NCBI RefSeq assembly: GCF_010501095.1 | Contig: NZ_QVMP01000001.1 | Coordinates: forward strand, 62,001-126,000 | Direction of reading: 5' to 3' | Length of the DNA stretch: 64,000 nucleotides | From: Dysgonomonas sp. 520 | GTDB lineage: Bacteria > Bacteroidota > Bacteroidia > Bacteroidales > Dysgonomonadaceae | Shown: positions 26,334 through 34,932 of the stretch, one piece after another | Layout: each line of letters opens with the position of its first letter | Position numbering within the stretch: position 1 is the stretch's first letter | Program-made: the position numbers and the translations under genes | Notes under the pieces: model-generated | Database searches by the model: none | What the model was told of the DNA's origin: nothing | Seen by the model: only the letters and a program-made list of their open reading frames with translations

Positions 26334-27425
26334 TTGATAACCGAAGGTAATACAAATAGCAGGAAATATGATAATCCAGGCTCAAATGAGACTGACAGTG
26401 TTCTTATTTCGGTTATAATTCCTGTTTATAATATCGAAAAACTGCTGAACCGCTGCCTCGATTCTGTGGTAGGGCAAACCTATACGAACCTGGAAATCAT
26501 ACTGATTGATGACGGGTCTGCAGATTCGTCGCCTCAGATATGCGACCAATATGCGGAACACGATCTCAGGATTAAGGTCGTCCATAAAGAAAACGGGGGC
26601 GTTTCGGCCGCTCGCAATTTAGGGTTGGATATTGCTTCGGGAGATTACATCAGTTTTGTGGATTCGGACGATTGGCTCGAACCGGATATGTACGACACTT
26701 TGGTGACCTACCTGAAAAATGATCCGACTGATATTCTTCGTTTCAATGCCTGTAAAAAAGGAGAGGTGTTTACTTCAACTCATCTGTCTGGCAATTTTGA
26801 GGGAAACCGAATGACTGACGAAGTGGTTTTGTCGATGATAGGTTCCGAGAAACTCGGAGAAATATTTTTGATGGGTGTTCCCTGGATATACTTGTACAGG
26901 AGGGAAGTGATAGAGCGGAACAATATCAGGTTCGATGTGAATCTGCGGCGAAGCGAAGATCGCTTGTTCTGCATAACTACAATGCTTTATGCCCGTAAAA
27001 TAACATTCGTGAAGGATGTTTTGTATCACTACGAAGTATTGACCACATCTTTGTCGAATAAGTATGACCCTTTAAGGTGGCAGCAAGAATTGTATTATCT
27101 GGATATGTTGAGGAAAGAATATACGAAAGTGTTCTCGCCTCAGTATGTGGAGAAAGCCGATAAACGAATCAAGAGCGATTATGTATTGAGGGTTGTTATC
27201 AGTCTCGACAACCTGTTCTTTTCGGTCAATGACAACACATTCCGACACAATTATAAACAAGTCAGAAATATAATCAATAACGAGAAAGTAAGAAAGTCTG
27301 TGCAAGATCTCAAACAAGTGAAAACCGGAATAAGGAAACGCTTTCTGTTCTTCTGCGTGAAGCATCGGCTGTCATTCGCCTTGACTTTGTTTCAAACCAT
27401 GATGAAATTGAGAAACAAGGTGTAA
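26334..27425 (+). CDS. Family 2 glycosyltransferase
   Basis: The GT-A domain is clear: LISVIIPVYNIEKLLNRCLDS, LEIILIDDGSADSS, VHKENGGVSAARNLGLD and FVDSDDWLEP (DxD motif). The remaining 200 residues are alpha-helical and of the type found in capsule and LPS transferases, which act in the cytoplasm. No ATG precedes the conserved domain in this frame; the best start is a TTG at 26334, 32 bases after the previous stop, giving 363 residues. It follows the CMP-sugar synthetase and probably belongs to the same transcript. Confidence 0.88.
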   Translation: MITEGNTNSRKYDNPGSNETDSVLISVIIPVYNIEKLLNRCLDSVVGQTYTNLEIILIDDGSADSSPQICDQYAEHDLRIKVVHKENGGVSAARNLGLDIASGDYISFVDSDDWLEPDMYDTLVTYLKNDPTDILRFNACKKGEVFTSTHLSGNFEGNRMTDEVVLSMIGSEKLGEIFLMGVPWIYLYRREVIERNNIRFDVNLRRSEDRLFCITTMLYARKITFVKDVLYHYEVLTTSLSNKYDPLRWQQELYYLDMLRKEYTKVFSPQYVEKADKRIKSDYVLRVVISLDNLFFSVNDNTFRHNYKQVRNIINNEKVRKSVQDLKQVKTGIRKRFLFFCVKHRLSFALTLFQTMMKLRNKV

Positions 27426-27566
27426 TTGTATTAAAGTTGAATTGACAATTGAAGAGCGTGGACAACTCTAATTTCTCGATTTTTATTTTCACGCCACCCC
27501 GAAGTATGTGATAAATGAAAGGACATTTTCGACTACCAATCCATAATTATTTTAATTTTCGTAAAC

Positions 27567-28040
27567 ATGAAAACCACTCTCCTTGTTATAGGAAAAACAG
27601 ATGCTTCGTATTTTACGGAAGCCATTAAGGAATATCAGAACAGGCTGGGGCATTATATCCCATTCGAGTTGCAGGTGATTCCTGATTTGAAGAATACTAA
27701 AAGCCTGACTATTGAACAGCAAAAGGAAAAAGAGGGTGAGCTTCTTTCTAAAAATTTGCAAGCCGGCGACTATATAGTTTTGCTGGATGAGAAAGGCAAG
27801 GAATATACATCCATGCAGTTTGCGTCGTACATAGAAAAGAAAACGCATACCGTAAACAAACGTTTAGTATTCATTATTGGAGGGCCTTATGGATTCTCTG
27901 AAGCGATATACAGTAAGGCTGCAGAGAAGATTTCATTGTCGAAAATGACCTTTTCGCATCAGATGATACGCCTGATTTTTATCGAACAACTCTATCGTGC
28001 GATGACGATACTCAACAATGAGCCTTATCACCACGAATAA
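27567..28040 (+). CDS. rlmH: 23S rRNA pseudouridine-1915 N3-methyltransferase
   Basis: The 157-residue protein is a full-length SPOUT methyltransferase: FIIGGPYGFSEAIY forms part of the SAM knot and LSKMTFSHQMIRLIFIEQLYRA with the terminal NEPYHHE is the RlmH signature. It methylates pseudouridine 1915 in helix 69 of 23S rRNA on the assembled 70S ribosome. It seems to be transcribed alone. Confidence 0.96.
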   Translation: MKTTLLVIGKTDASYFTEAIKEYQNRLGHYIPFELQVIPDLKNTKSLTIEQQKEKEGELLSKNLQAGDYIVLLDEKGKEYTSMQFASYIEKKTHTVNKRLVFIIGGPYGFSEAIYSKAAEKISLSKMTFSHQMIRLIFIEQLYRAMTILNNEPYHHE

Positions 28041-28090
28041 ATATGTTTTAGAATATATCCGAAATATCATTTTGTCAAGAAAATGAATGC

Positions 28091-28098
28091 TATTTTTG
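28091..28098 (+). promoter_or_regulatory. Candidate -7 box for the acyl-CoA synthetase
   Basis: TATTTTTG is a full match and leaves a leader of about 11 bases. A TTTG at 28071-28074 is closer (16 bases) than the usual -33 spacing. Confidence 0.4.
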
Positions 28099-28115
28099 TG
28101 TAAAACCTGATAATT

Positions 28116-30176
28116 ATGATAAATAGAGAATTAGTAGACCCTAAAAGCATTGTGATAGTGGGTGGTTCCAATGACAAATTAAAACCCGGAGGAAGCGCGC
28201 TTTCAAACATTATATCCGGAACATTCCGTGGCGATCTTTATGTAGTGAATGCCAAAGAAGATATTGTGCAAGGTATAAAATGTTACAGAAGTGTTGAAGA
28301 TATACCAAATGCCGAATTGGCAGTCATCTCCATCCCCGCAAAGGCTTGCTATTCTGTGATGAAAACCCTTATCGAGAAAAAAGGAGTGAAAGCGTTTATC
28401 ATGTTTTCGGCCGGATTCAGTGAAGAAACTCCTGAGGGTGCGGAGATGGAAAAAGAAATAGCCGAAATGGTGACAAAAGCCGGAGCTTCGCTTATCGGTC
28501 CCAATTGCAGCGGAATGTTCAACCTGAACCATCAATGTATTTTCACAAAACCAATTCCGGATATCGACCGCTACGGGGTCGACATGGTTTCTAGTTCGGG
28601 AGGAACGGCGACTTTTATCATCGAGTCGTCTATGCGTGTAGGGCTTCGCTTTAGCTCGGTATGGTCTGTTGGTAATGCTGCTCAGATAGGCGTGGACGAC
28701 GTTCTCGAATATCTGGATGAGACGTTTGATCCTAAAACAAGTTCGAGAATAAAGCTACTATATATTGAAACAATAAAAAGTCCCGACCGATTTCTGGAAC
28801 ACGCAGCTTCTTTGATTCGCAAAGGTTGTCAGATAGCCGCCATAAAGTCAGGAACGTCCGAATCGGGCAGCAGGGCGGCTTCGTCACATACGGGAGCAAT
28901 AGCAAGTTCCGATCTGGCTATTGAAGCATTGTTCCGTAAAGCAGGAATCATCCGCTGTTTTTCGAGGGACGAGCTGGCAAATGTAGGGGCGGTTTTATCT
29001 CTTCCAAAACTGAGAGGCAACAATCTGGCTATCATTACTCAAGCCGGAGGACCGGCGGTTATTTTGACCGACGCTTTGTCGAAAGGGAAAATCAATGTTC
29101 CCGAGATGCCCAAATTGCTTTCCGAGGAGTTGAAGACACATCTGCTTCCCGGAAGCGCAGTTTCAAATCCCATTGATTTGCTAGGAACAGGAACAGGCGA
29201 ACATCTGGGTTATGCAATTGATTTTTGTATCGAAAAATTCAGGGATGTAGACGGAATTGCCGTTATCTATGGCGATCCCGGAGTAACAAAAGTGCGTGAA
29301 GCATACGAGATACTAGACAGCAAAATGCGCACAAGCCCTATCCCTATTTATGCTATTCTGCCTTCCGTTAAAACGGCTGCGAAAGAGATGGACGACTTTG
29401 TAAAGAAAGGCCACGTTAATTTTATTGACGAGGTAGCTCTTGCCGATGCAATGTCGAGAGTGGTAACTATAAACAAACCTTCGGCGGGAAAAATGGAGGA
29501 TTTGAACGTAGATATTCCAAAGATCAGACGGATAATAGATTCAATAAAAACTGACGGGTATATTGATCCCGATACGGTGAAGAAATTGTTGAAGGCGGCA
29601 GGTGTGCCATGTGTCGAGGAGTTTGTTTCGGCTAATAAAAACAGTGTGTTGGCTTTTGCCGAAAAAGCAGGTTACCCTGTTGTTGCAAAATGCGTGGGAC
29701 CTGTGCATAAATCGGATGTTGGCGGAGTTGTTCTCAATATTAAGACAAAGGAACATCTTGCTTTAGAATTTGACCGTTTAATGTCGATACCCGAAACCAC
29801 CGAAGTGATGGTTCAACCAATGCTTTCCGGAACAGAGTTGTTTATCGGCGCAAAGTATGAACATGGCTATGGTCATATAGTTTTGTGCGGATTGGGAGGC
29901 ATTTTCGTCGAAATTCTGAAAGATGTGGCATCGGGTCTTGCCCCGCTCAGCTTTCAGGAAGCGTCGTCAATGATACATTCGCTTCGGGCATACAAAATAA
30001 TTCAAGGTACGAGAGGTCAACAAGGTCTGAATGAAGCACTGTTTACCGAGATAATTGTGCGTTTGTCTATCCTGCTTCGGTTTGCCTCCGAAATAAAGGA
30101 AATGGATATAAATCCGCTTCTGGCGAATGACAAGCAGGTTGTTGCTGTTGATGCACGCATCAGGATCGAGAAGTGA
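28116..30176 (+). CDS. ADP-forming acetate/acyl-CoA synthetase, fused alpha and beta subunits
   Basis: The 686-residue protein joins a CoA-binding domain (residues about 5-130; SIVIVGGSNDKLKPGG), a succinyl-CoA ligase-like domain with SHTGAIASSD, where His258 is the predicted phosphohistidine, and an ATP-grasp domain from about 470 to the end (GYPVVAKCVGP, HKSDVGGVVLNIK, ELFIGAKYEHGYGH, MDINPLL). It converts acyl-CoA, ADP and phosphate to the acid, CoA and ATP, giving substrate-level ATP in fermenting cells. It can also be a protein of the Pat family, but no GNAT domain is attached. A broken AraC fragment lies right after the stop. Confidence 0.9.
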   Translation: MINRELVDPKSIVIVGGSNDKLKPGGSALSNIISGTFRGDLYVVNAKEDIVQGIKCYRSVEDIPNAELAVISIPAKACYSVMKTLIEKKGVKAFIMFSAGFSEETPEGAEMEKEIAEMVTKAGASLIGPNCSGMFNLNHQCIFTKPIPDIDRYGVDMVSSSGGTATFIIESSMRVGLRFSSVWSVGNAAQIGVDDVLEYLDETFDPKTSSRIKLLYIETIKSPDRFLEHAASLIRKGCQIAAIKSGTSESGSRAASSHTGAIASSDLAIEALFRKAGIIRCFSRDELANVGAVLSLPKLRGNNLAIITQAGGPAVILTDALSKGKINVPEMPKLLSEELKTHLLPGSAVSNPIDLLGTGTGEHLGYAIDFCIEKFRDVDGIAVIYGDPGVTKVREAYEILDSKMRTSPIPIYAILPSVKTAAKEMDDFVKKGHVNFIDEVALADAMSRVVTINKPSAGKMEDLNVDIPKIRRIIDSIKTDGYIDPDTVKKLLKAAGVPCVEEFVSANKNSVLAFAEKAGYPVVAKCVGPVHKSDVGGVVLNIKTKEHLALEFDRLMSIPETTEVMVQPMLSGTELFIGAKYEHGYGHIVLCGLGGIFVEILKDVASGLAPLSFQEASSMIHSLRAYKIIQGTRGQQGLNEALFTEIIVRLSILLRFASEIKEMDINPLLANDKQVVAVDARIRIEK

Positions 30177-30181
30177 GAAAA

Positions 30182-30270
30182 ATACGAACAGAGGATGCTT
30201 GAAATAAATTTCGACTGATAACATGTTCAGCACGCTTTCTCACTTCATAAATTTTGCCACAAAAATCAGG
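30182..30270 (+). pseudogene. Decayed fragment of an AraC-family regulator 3' end
   Basis: This stretch aligns with the end of the AraC gene at about 32124-32211. Twenty-eight bases (30221-30248) are identical to 32160-32187. In the matching frame it reads LK-stop-ISTDNMFSTLSHF, against LKQISTENMFSTLSHF in the intact protein, then loses one base. With a stop and a frameshift it cannot be functional. Confidence 0.75.
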
Positions 30271-30306
30271 AAAAAAGGTATGGAAAAGTTGCGATTCCCA
30301 TACCTT
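30271..30306 (-). terminator. Terminator of the exported-protein gene
   Basis: On the minus strand a 9-bp stem (AAGGTATGG/CCATACCTT) with a loop of about 14 bases ends in six T. It lies 29 bases after the stop at 30335. Confidence 0.7.
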
Positions 30307-30334
30307 AAATATATTTAATGACTGATAGATTTGA

Positions 30335-31144
30335 CTAATCTTGCATTCTTATGGCTATTATGTTATCTTCTCCCAGAACACCTTGTCCAATATTTGCAAT
30401 GCATATATGAGGAGAAGAGCCTATTCTGCCTACGCCACCTCCTATAAGCGTATATACCTTATCTGCATTGGTTTTATTGTGCAATATAACCGCACCGCTC
30501 ATGGGTGCCCACATTACATTTTCAAACATATATCCCGATATTAAAGTATTACCAATAAAGTCTCCGGTCTTGAACGATTGTGTACCTTTACTTGGAACTC
30601 CATCTGTAAAACTTGCTCTAATCCAATACATGCCGGGAGAATAGATTCTCGCCCCGGTTGATTCATTGATTGGGTATGCTAACAAAGAAGCTTGAATCCA
30701 CCACTTTCCGGGAGGTAGTGTTAGAGTTGTTCCGGTACTAAAATAGCCGTCTCCCAGAGCATCTTCTGTGTTAATCCAGAATGCAGCATCTTTTTCCCAA
30801 ACAACATTCACCGTTTGTATACCTTCTCCGGGAGCGCCCCAATATGCATTGCCATCGTTGTCTGAGGTCAATACTTGTCCAACTATGGCTCCATTGGGAA
30901 GATGAAGTCCTGTGTTGTATCCGTTCGTAAAGACACTTAGTTTATTTGTAGGATTATTCGTCCCAACTCCGACTCTGCCTTGCGCATCCACCACCACATC
31001 GTCTGCCACGTTTGTGTTGCCGCTCGTGTTACGTGCCGCATCAATATGAAATACTCCCTGAGGCGATTCCGTATTCACTCCCACCTGTGCTTTGAGTGCC
31101 GTAACGGCTAAAAAAATCAATAAAATTAAACTGCTCTTTTTCAT
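30335..31144 (-). CDS. Exported beta-rich protein of unknown function
   Basis: The 269-residue protein has a signal peptide (SLILLIFLAVTALKAQ) and then VGVNTESPQGVFHIDA and GRVGVGTNNPTNKLSVF, motifs found at the start of many Bacteroidota exported tail-fibre-like proteins. The remaining part (about 105-269) is a compact beta-rich domain with many aromatic residues (FWINTEDALGDGYF, GKWWIQASLL, MYWIRASF). There is no T9SS sorting domain or S74 chaperone. The gene diverges from an AraC regulator, which may control it. The role is not known. Confidence 0.65.
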   Translation of the reverse strand: MKKSSLILLIFLAVTALKAQVGVNTESPQGVFHIDAARNTSGNTNVADDVVVDAQGRVGVGTNNPTNKLSVFTNGYNTGLHLPNGAIVGQVLTSDNDGNAYWGAPGEGIQTVNVVWEKDAAFWINTEDALGDGYFSTGTTLTLPPGKWWIQASLLAYPINESTGARIYSPGMYWIRASFTDGVPSKGTQSFKTGDFIGNTLISGYMFENVMWAPMSGAVILHNKTNADKVYTLIGGGVGRIGSSPHICIANIGQGVLGEDNIIAIRMQD

Positions 31145-31459
31145 AAGTTTCTAATGTTGTTTGTTGTGTTAAATATTTCTGTTTTAACCCTTTGCGTATC
31201 TGTCACTGGGTAAGTGACAGAGGAGTGGTTTTGGATATGTTATTCTGTTTGTAATCAAAGGATTAAGAAAGAGCAAAATTGGAAAAGATAAACATTAATT
31301 AAACATGGTCGAAAAAGGTAAGTAAGCAGCATTACTTATTTCATTCTAAGTTTTTAGAAAACAGACACTTTGTAGTTCTTGACGAAAAATGTATACGAAA
31401 AATAATTATTAGACATTAGTTAAACACGCACAGTAACAAATACTTAAACAACAGAAAAT
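31145..31459. other. Intergenic region between divergent exported-protein and araC genes
   Basis: This 315-base stretch holds a strong palindrome (31199-31221) 56 bases upstream of the exported-protein start, and AT-rich sequence before araC. I find no good TAnnTTTG box on either strand, which would fit promoters that need an activator. Confidence 0.5.
31200..31223 (+). repeat. 24-bp palindromic element, copy 1
   Basis: CTGTCACT and AGTGACAG form a hairpin around GGGTA. The 24 bases recur exactly, in inverted orientation, at 32248-32271. It lies upstream of the exported-protein gene and could be an operator or a mobile hairpin. Confidence 0.75.
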
Positions 31460-32320
31460 ATGGAATATGAAGAAAAAGGAATTCTGTTCGTTGATCTTCA
31501 AAAAGGTCAGGAATGGAAAACAAACAGGAGAAATTGCAGCATTATTCTCATAGGTAAAGGTCGGTTGAATATTTCTTCTTTATCGCACAAAGACGAAAGG
31601 ATTTCGGCAGGAAAGATATTCATGATTCCCACCGGCTACGAAACAGACGTAAAGGCAATGGAAGAATCTGCTCTGATATCCGTTGATATAAGCGAGGAAA
31701 TCAATCAGTTGACTCATTTTCAATCGGACAAAACGGAGGAAAATGATAACAATCAAAACCTCTACCTACCTTTCAACGATATTGTCTCCGCATACATCGA
31801 ATCGTTACAAATTTACAAGAGTAGTAATCTGGATTACAATTCATTAGCAAGAATAAAAGCAAAGGAATTGATATACGTATTGAAGGCTTCATACACACAG
31901 AAAGAACTCAGTCGTTTTTTCAGCAGCTATATCACAAACGATTTATATTTCTCAGAGCAGGTGAAGATATTATCTCAAGATATTAAAAACATTCGCCAAC
32001 TGGCTGAGATTATGAATTATAGCTATTCGGGGTTCAACAAGCGATTCAGGCGATCGTTCGGCGTATCGGCTTATTCATGGCTCAGAAAGCGTCGGGCAAA
32101 TGTGGTGTATCACGATATTTATTACACGAACAAAAGTTTGAAGCAGATTTCGACAGAAAACATGTTCAGCACGCTTTCTCACTTCAACGAATTTTGTCAC
32201 AAAAATCTGGGAAATTCTCCCTCCGAAATCAGAAGAAAAAAAAGACCCCTCTGTCACTTACCCAGTGACAGAGGGGAGGTGTTTACTTGTTCTGAAGTTG
32301 CAAATATACGCAAATTGTAG
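31460..32320 (+). CDS. AraC-family transcriptional regulator
   Basis: The 286-residue protein has an N-terminal cupin-like sensory part (about 1-90; RLNISSLSHKDERISAGKIFMIPTG) and a C-terminal double helix-turn-helix at about 165-262: IRQLAEIMNYSYSGFNKRFRRSFGVSAYSWLRKRR, then LKQISTENMFSTLSHFNEFCHKNLGNSPSEIRRKK. The usual AraC domain ends there; the remaining 24 residues are encoded by and after a perfect DNA hairpin, so they may be an added tail. The gene diverges from the exported-protein gene. Its 3' end exists a second time, broken, at 30182-30270. Confidence 0.88.
   Translation: MEYEEKGILFVDLQKGQEWKTNRRNCSIILIGKGRLNISSLSHKDERISAGKIFMIPTGYETDVKAMEESALISVDISEEINQLTHFQSDKTEENDNNQNLYLPFNDIVSAYIESLQIYKSSNLDYNSLARIKAKELIYVLKASYTQKELSRFFSSYITNDLYFSEQVKILSQDIKNIRQLAEIMNYSYSGFNKRFRRSFGVSAYSWLRKRRANVVYHDIYYTNKSLKQISTENMFSTLSHFNEFCHKNLGNSPSEIRRKKRPLCHLPSDRGEVFTCSEVANIRKL
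32248..32271 (-). repeat. 24-bp palindromic element, copy 2, inside the araC 3' end
   Basis: This is the exact reverse complement of 31200-31223, here in a longer 13-bp stem (CCCCTCTGTCACT/AGTGACAGAGGGG) preceded by an A-run. It could also act as a terminator although it lies inside the frame. Confidence 0.75.
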
Positions 32321-32366
32321 CGAAATATGCAAGATCACACTCAACTTTCTATCAAGAGAAAAGAGA

Positions 32367-33230
32367 TTACAGCACAAACTTGTTTTTCAATACAGATTCT
32401 GCACATGCATATCCGTGATCGTAAAAGAATTTTAACTTATCTATGTCTTTTTCAATACGTTCTATGGTCATATTTTCGATCGGACGAACAACTATAATCT
32501 TATTTTCATCTTCCAGCTTTTCAACCAAATCCAACTGCGCATTATATAATTCGCTTCTCCTATTCACCGCATCACGCATCAACGGATATTTTTTATAAAC
32601 GAACGAAGGCATTTTCAACCCAGACTTCTTCTTCCTGTAACCCTTATTTCTGGTGAGGACTACCACATTTTTCTCATACCCCTGGTTTATGGCACGTTCA
32701 ACAGGTATAGAATCGCAAACACCACCATCCAGCATCGGAGTTTCGTCTACATAAGTGATGGGCGAAAATAAAGGCATGCTACTCGATGCCCGCAATATGT
32801 CCAACAATCGTTGGTGACTTTCATATTCTTCCATATATTCGGCACGTCCCGTTAGGCAGTTGCTCACAACCATCTCGAACCGTTTGCCCGATGAGGCATA
32901 AGTAGCATAATCGTAAGGTGCTATTTTGTTCGGAAATTCATCAAAAAGCAGATCAAAATCCATTACATTTCTGTTTTTTAGATAATGTTTCAATCCGGCA
33001 TACTGATATTTTTCGTACAATTCTATATTACTAAACCGGGCACGTCCTCTCTGATTGGATATGTATGAGGCTCCATTGCATGCTCCGGCCGACACACCTA
33101 TCGTATACGGAAAGTGCAGGTTGTTGTCCATTATCCAATCCAGCACGCCACAAGTAAAAATACCCCTCATGGCACCCCCTTCCAAAACCAGACCGAAGTC
33201 TTTCACATTATTCTCCATATCTATTATCAT
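32367..33230 (-). CDS. Patatin-like phospholipase (RssA/YjjU type)
   Basis: The 287-residue protein shows GLVLEGGAMRGIFTCGVLD (oxyanion loop), GVSAGACNG with the nucleophile Ser in G-x-S-x-G, RASSSMPLFSP and PMLDGGVCDSIPV with the dyad Asp in D-G-G. It matches the YjjU-like patatin subgroup, predicted lipid acyl hydrolases in the cytoplasm or at the membrane. The ATG at 33230 overlaps the xerD stop by four bases; an ATG four codons later (33218) fits the family start equally well. It is translationally coupled to xerD. Confidence 0.9.
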   Translation of the reverse strand: MIIDMENNVKDFGLVLEGGAMRGIFTCGVLDWIMDNNLHFPYTIGVSAGACNGASYISNQRGRARFSNIELYEKYQYAGLKHYLKNRNVMDFDLLFDEFPNKIAPYDYATYASSGKRFEMVVSNCLTGRAEYMEEYESHQRLLDILRASSSMPLFSPITYVDETPMLDGGVCDSIPVERAINQGYEKNVVVLTRNKGYRKKKSGLKMPSFVYKKYPLMRDAVNRRSELYNAQLDLVEKLEDENKIIVVRPIENMTIERIEKDIDKLKFFYDHGYACAESVLKNKFVL

Positions 33231-34129
33231 TCCACCCGGTTATTTCTCGGATGATGTTCTATAATCTCCTGGCGCAAAAACTCCCTGTCCATGTGCGTAT
33301 AAATTTCCGTCGTAGTAATCTTTTCGTGCCCCAACATCTGTTGTATTGCCCTGATATTTGCTCCTCCCTCAAGCATGTGTGTTGCAAATGAATGACGGAA
33401 TGTATGCGGGCTTATATTTTTCTTAATACCCACTTTAGCCGCATATTCCTTTATAAAATGAAAAACCATGATACGCGAAATAGGAGTTCCCCGTTTACTT
33501 AAAAACACAATATTTTCAGAACCTTTCTTTATCGGATAAGTCTCCCTTTCCATCAAATAATAGTTCAATTCTTTTATCGCTATTGGAGAAATCGGAACCA
33601 AACGCTGTTTGCTTCCTTTGCCTTCCACCCTGACAAATCCTTCGTCGAGAAACAAGTCGCTGAACTTCAATGTCGTCAATTCCGATATACGTAAACCGCA
33701 GCTATACAAAACTTCTATAATTGCCCTGTTTCTTTGCCCCTCACGGGTAGAGGCGTCGATAATACGCTTCATGTCGTCTATTTCTTCAATAGACAACACC
33801 GTGGGCAACTTCATCCCCAGCTTGGGAGTTTCTAACAGTTCGGTCGGGTCGGAAGAGACATAGCCATCGGCAAGTAAAAATCCGAAGAAAGATTTTGTCC
33901 CGGAAATTATCCGGGCAACAGACTTCGGACTGATTTCCAGATCGTAGAGTTGCGCAATAAATTGTTGAAGATTATCTAAGGTAATATCCTTCAGATCCAA
34001 ATTTTCGTTGTGAATAAAATTGAGCAATTTATTCACATCACTGATATATGCTTCGATCGAGTTTCCCGAAAGAGCCTTTTCCAATAATAGATAAGTTCTG
34101 TATTTACTAACAATGCTTTCCTGACGCAT
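33227..34129 (-). CDS. xerD: Tyrosine recombinase XerD
   Basis: The 300-residue protein has the SAM-like N-terminal core-binding domain (YLLLEKALSGNSIEAYISDVNKLL) and the catalytic domain with Arg in SCGLRISELTTL, Lys in GKGSKQRLVP, HTFRHSFATHML, LGHEKITTTEIYTH and the nucleophile Tyr in EIYTH. The length and HMDREFLRQEIIEHHPRN tail match XerD, which resolves chromosome dimers at dif with XerC and FtsK. It precedes the patatin gene with an ATGA overlap and diverges from the cell-division gene at 34242. Confidence 0.93.
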   Translation of the reverse strand: MRQESIVSKYRTYLLLEKALSGNSIEAYISDVNKLLNFIHNENLDLKDITLDNLQQFIAQLYDLEISPKSVARIISGTKSFFGFLLADGYVSSDPTELLETPKLGMKLPTVLSIEEIDDMKRIIDASTREGQRNRAIIEVLYSCGLRISELTTLKFSDLFLDEGFVRVEGKGSKQRLVPISPIAIKELNYYLMERETYPIKKGSENIVFLSKRGTPISRIMVFHFIKEYAAKVGIKKNISPHTFRHSFATHMLEGGANIRAIQQMLGHEKITTTEIYTHMDREFLRQEIIEHHPRNNRVE

Positions 34130-34172
34130 TTTCTTTTCTCTCTTTTTTTACCAAAAGGATTGATACTTATAG

Positions 34173-34200
34173 TTGCAATTCTTTCTTTTTCTTATATTTG
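34173..34200 (+). promoter_or_regulatory. Candidate promoter of the DivIC-like operon
   Basis: TTG (34173-34175) and TATATTTG (34193-34200) are 17 bases apart, slightly short of the usual spacing. Confidence 0.4.
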
Positions 34201-34241
34201 TAATCTGATTCAGATATTAACAAAATTTTCAATCCGAACCT

Positions 34242-34541
34242 ATGGGCTGGATATCAAAATATTTCTCAAAGTTACAAATAGGCATCATTTTAGTGCTTAT
34301 TATTTTCGCTTTTTTTCTGAGCGACAGCAATATTTTTGCCCATTATGAATATAAATCCGAGATCAGCAGCCTGAATAAACAGATTGAATACTACAAAAAA
34401 CAAAAGGACGAAAACTCTCGGAAACTGGAAGAGCTGAAATCGGGTAAAGATAACATCGAGAAGTTTGCACGAGAAAATTACCTCATGAAACGGGATAACG
34501 AAGATGTATTCGTCATTGAAAACAAAAAGGAAGATGAATAA
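34242..34541 (+). CDS. FtsB/DivIC-type septum formation initiator
   Basis: The 99-residue protein has one membrane segment (about residues 12-27, IGIILVLIIFAFFL) and then a coiled coil of about 45 residues (EISSLNKQIEYYKKQKDENSRKLEELK), followed by EKFARENYLMKRDNEDVFVI, the conserved end of FtsB/DivIC. These proteins sit in the divisome with FtsL and FtsQ/DivIB. It overlaps the next small membrane-protein gene by eight bases. Confidence 0.9.
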   Translation: MGWISKYFSKLQIGIILVLIIFAFFLSDSNIFAHYEYKSEISSLNKQIEYYKKQKDENSRKLEELKSGKDNIEKFARENYLMKRDNEDVFVIENKKEDE

Positions 34542-34881
34542 ACAAAAAAGGAAAGAACTGTTTTATCAAATATCCGCCCTGTTGATACTTATTGGAGCAG
34601 CAGGGTTCTTTTTTCTACCCGATCTCAAGTATGTTATGCTTGTAGGTGTTGCTGGCTTCGGCGCAACTACTTTCACAACTCCCTATCCCGGAAAATCAGT
34701 CAGAGGCAAGCGGTTGTTCAATATGCAAATATTCGCCGTTATTTTGATGGTTATATCTTGTTATCTGCTTTTTAATGAATTTAAAGAATGGGTAATTGCC
34801 ATGCTTGTTGCCGCAATTCTCATTCTGTATAGTTCGATAGCAATCCCCAAAGAATTGGAGAAAGAGGATAAAGAAAAATAA
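34534..34881 (+). CDS. Small membrane protein of unknown function, cotranscribed with the DivIC-like gene
   Basis: The 115-residue protein has four hydrophobic segments, a lysine-rich start (MNKQKRKELFYQ) and a charged tail (KELEKEDKEK). Between helices two and three lies TPYPGKSVRGKRLFNMQ. Its ATG overlaps the preceding stop by eight bases, which suggests coupled expression with the divisome gene. I do not recognise a named family. An ATG at 34504 would lie fully inside the previous gene. Confidence 0.7.
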   Translation: MNKQKRKELFYQISALLILIGAAGFFFLPDLKYVMLVGVAGFGATTFTTPYPGKSVRGKRLFNMQIFAVILMVISCYLLFNEFKEWVIAMLVAAILILYSSIAIPKELEKEDKEK

Positions 34882-34932
34882 GAGCTGAATTTTATTAATC
34901 CAACTCTTATCTTACTATATTTTATCTCGACT

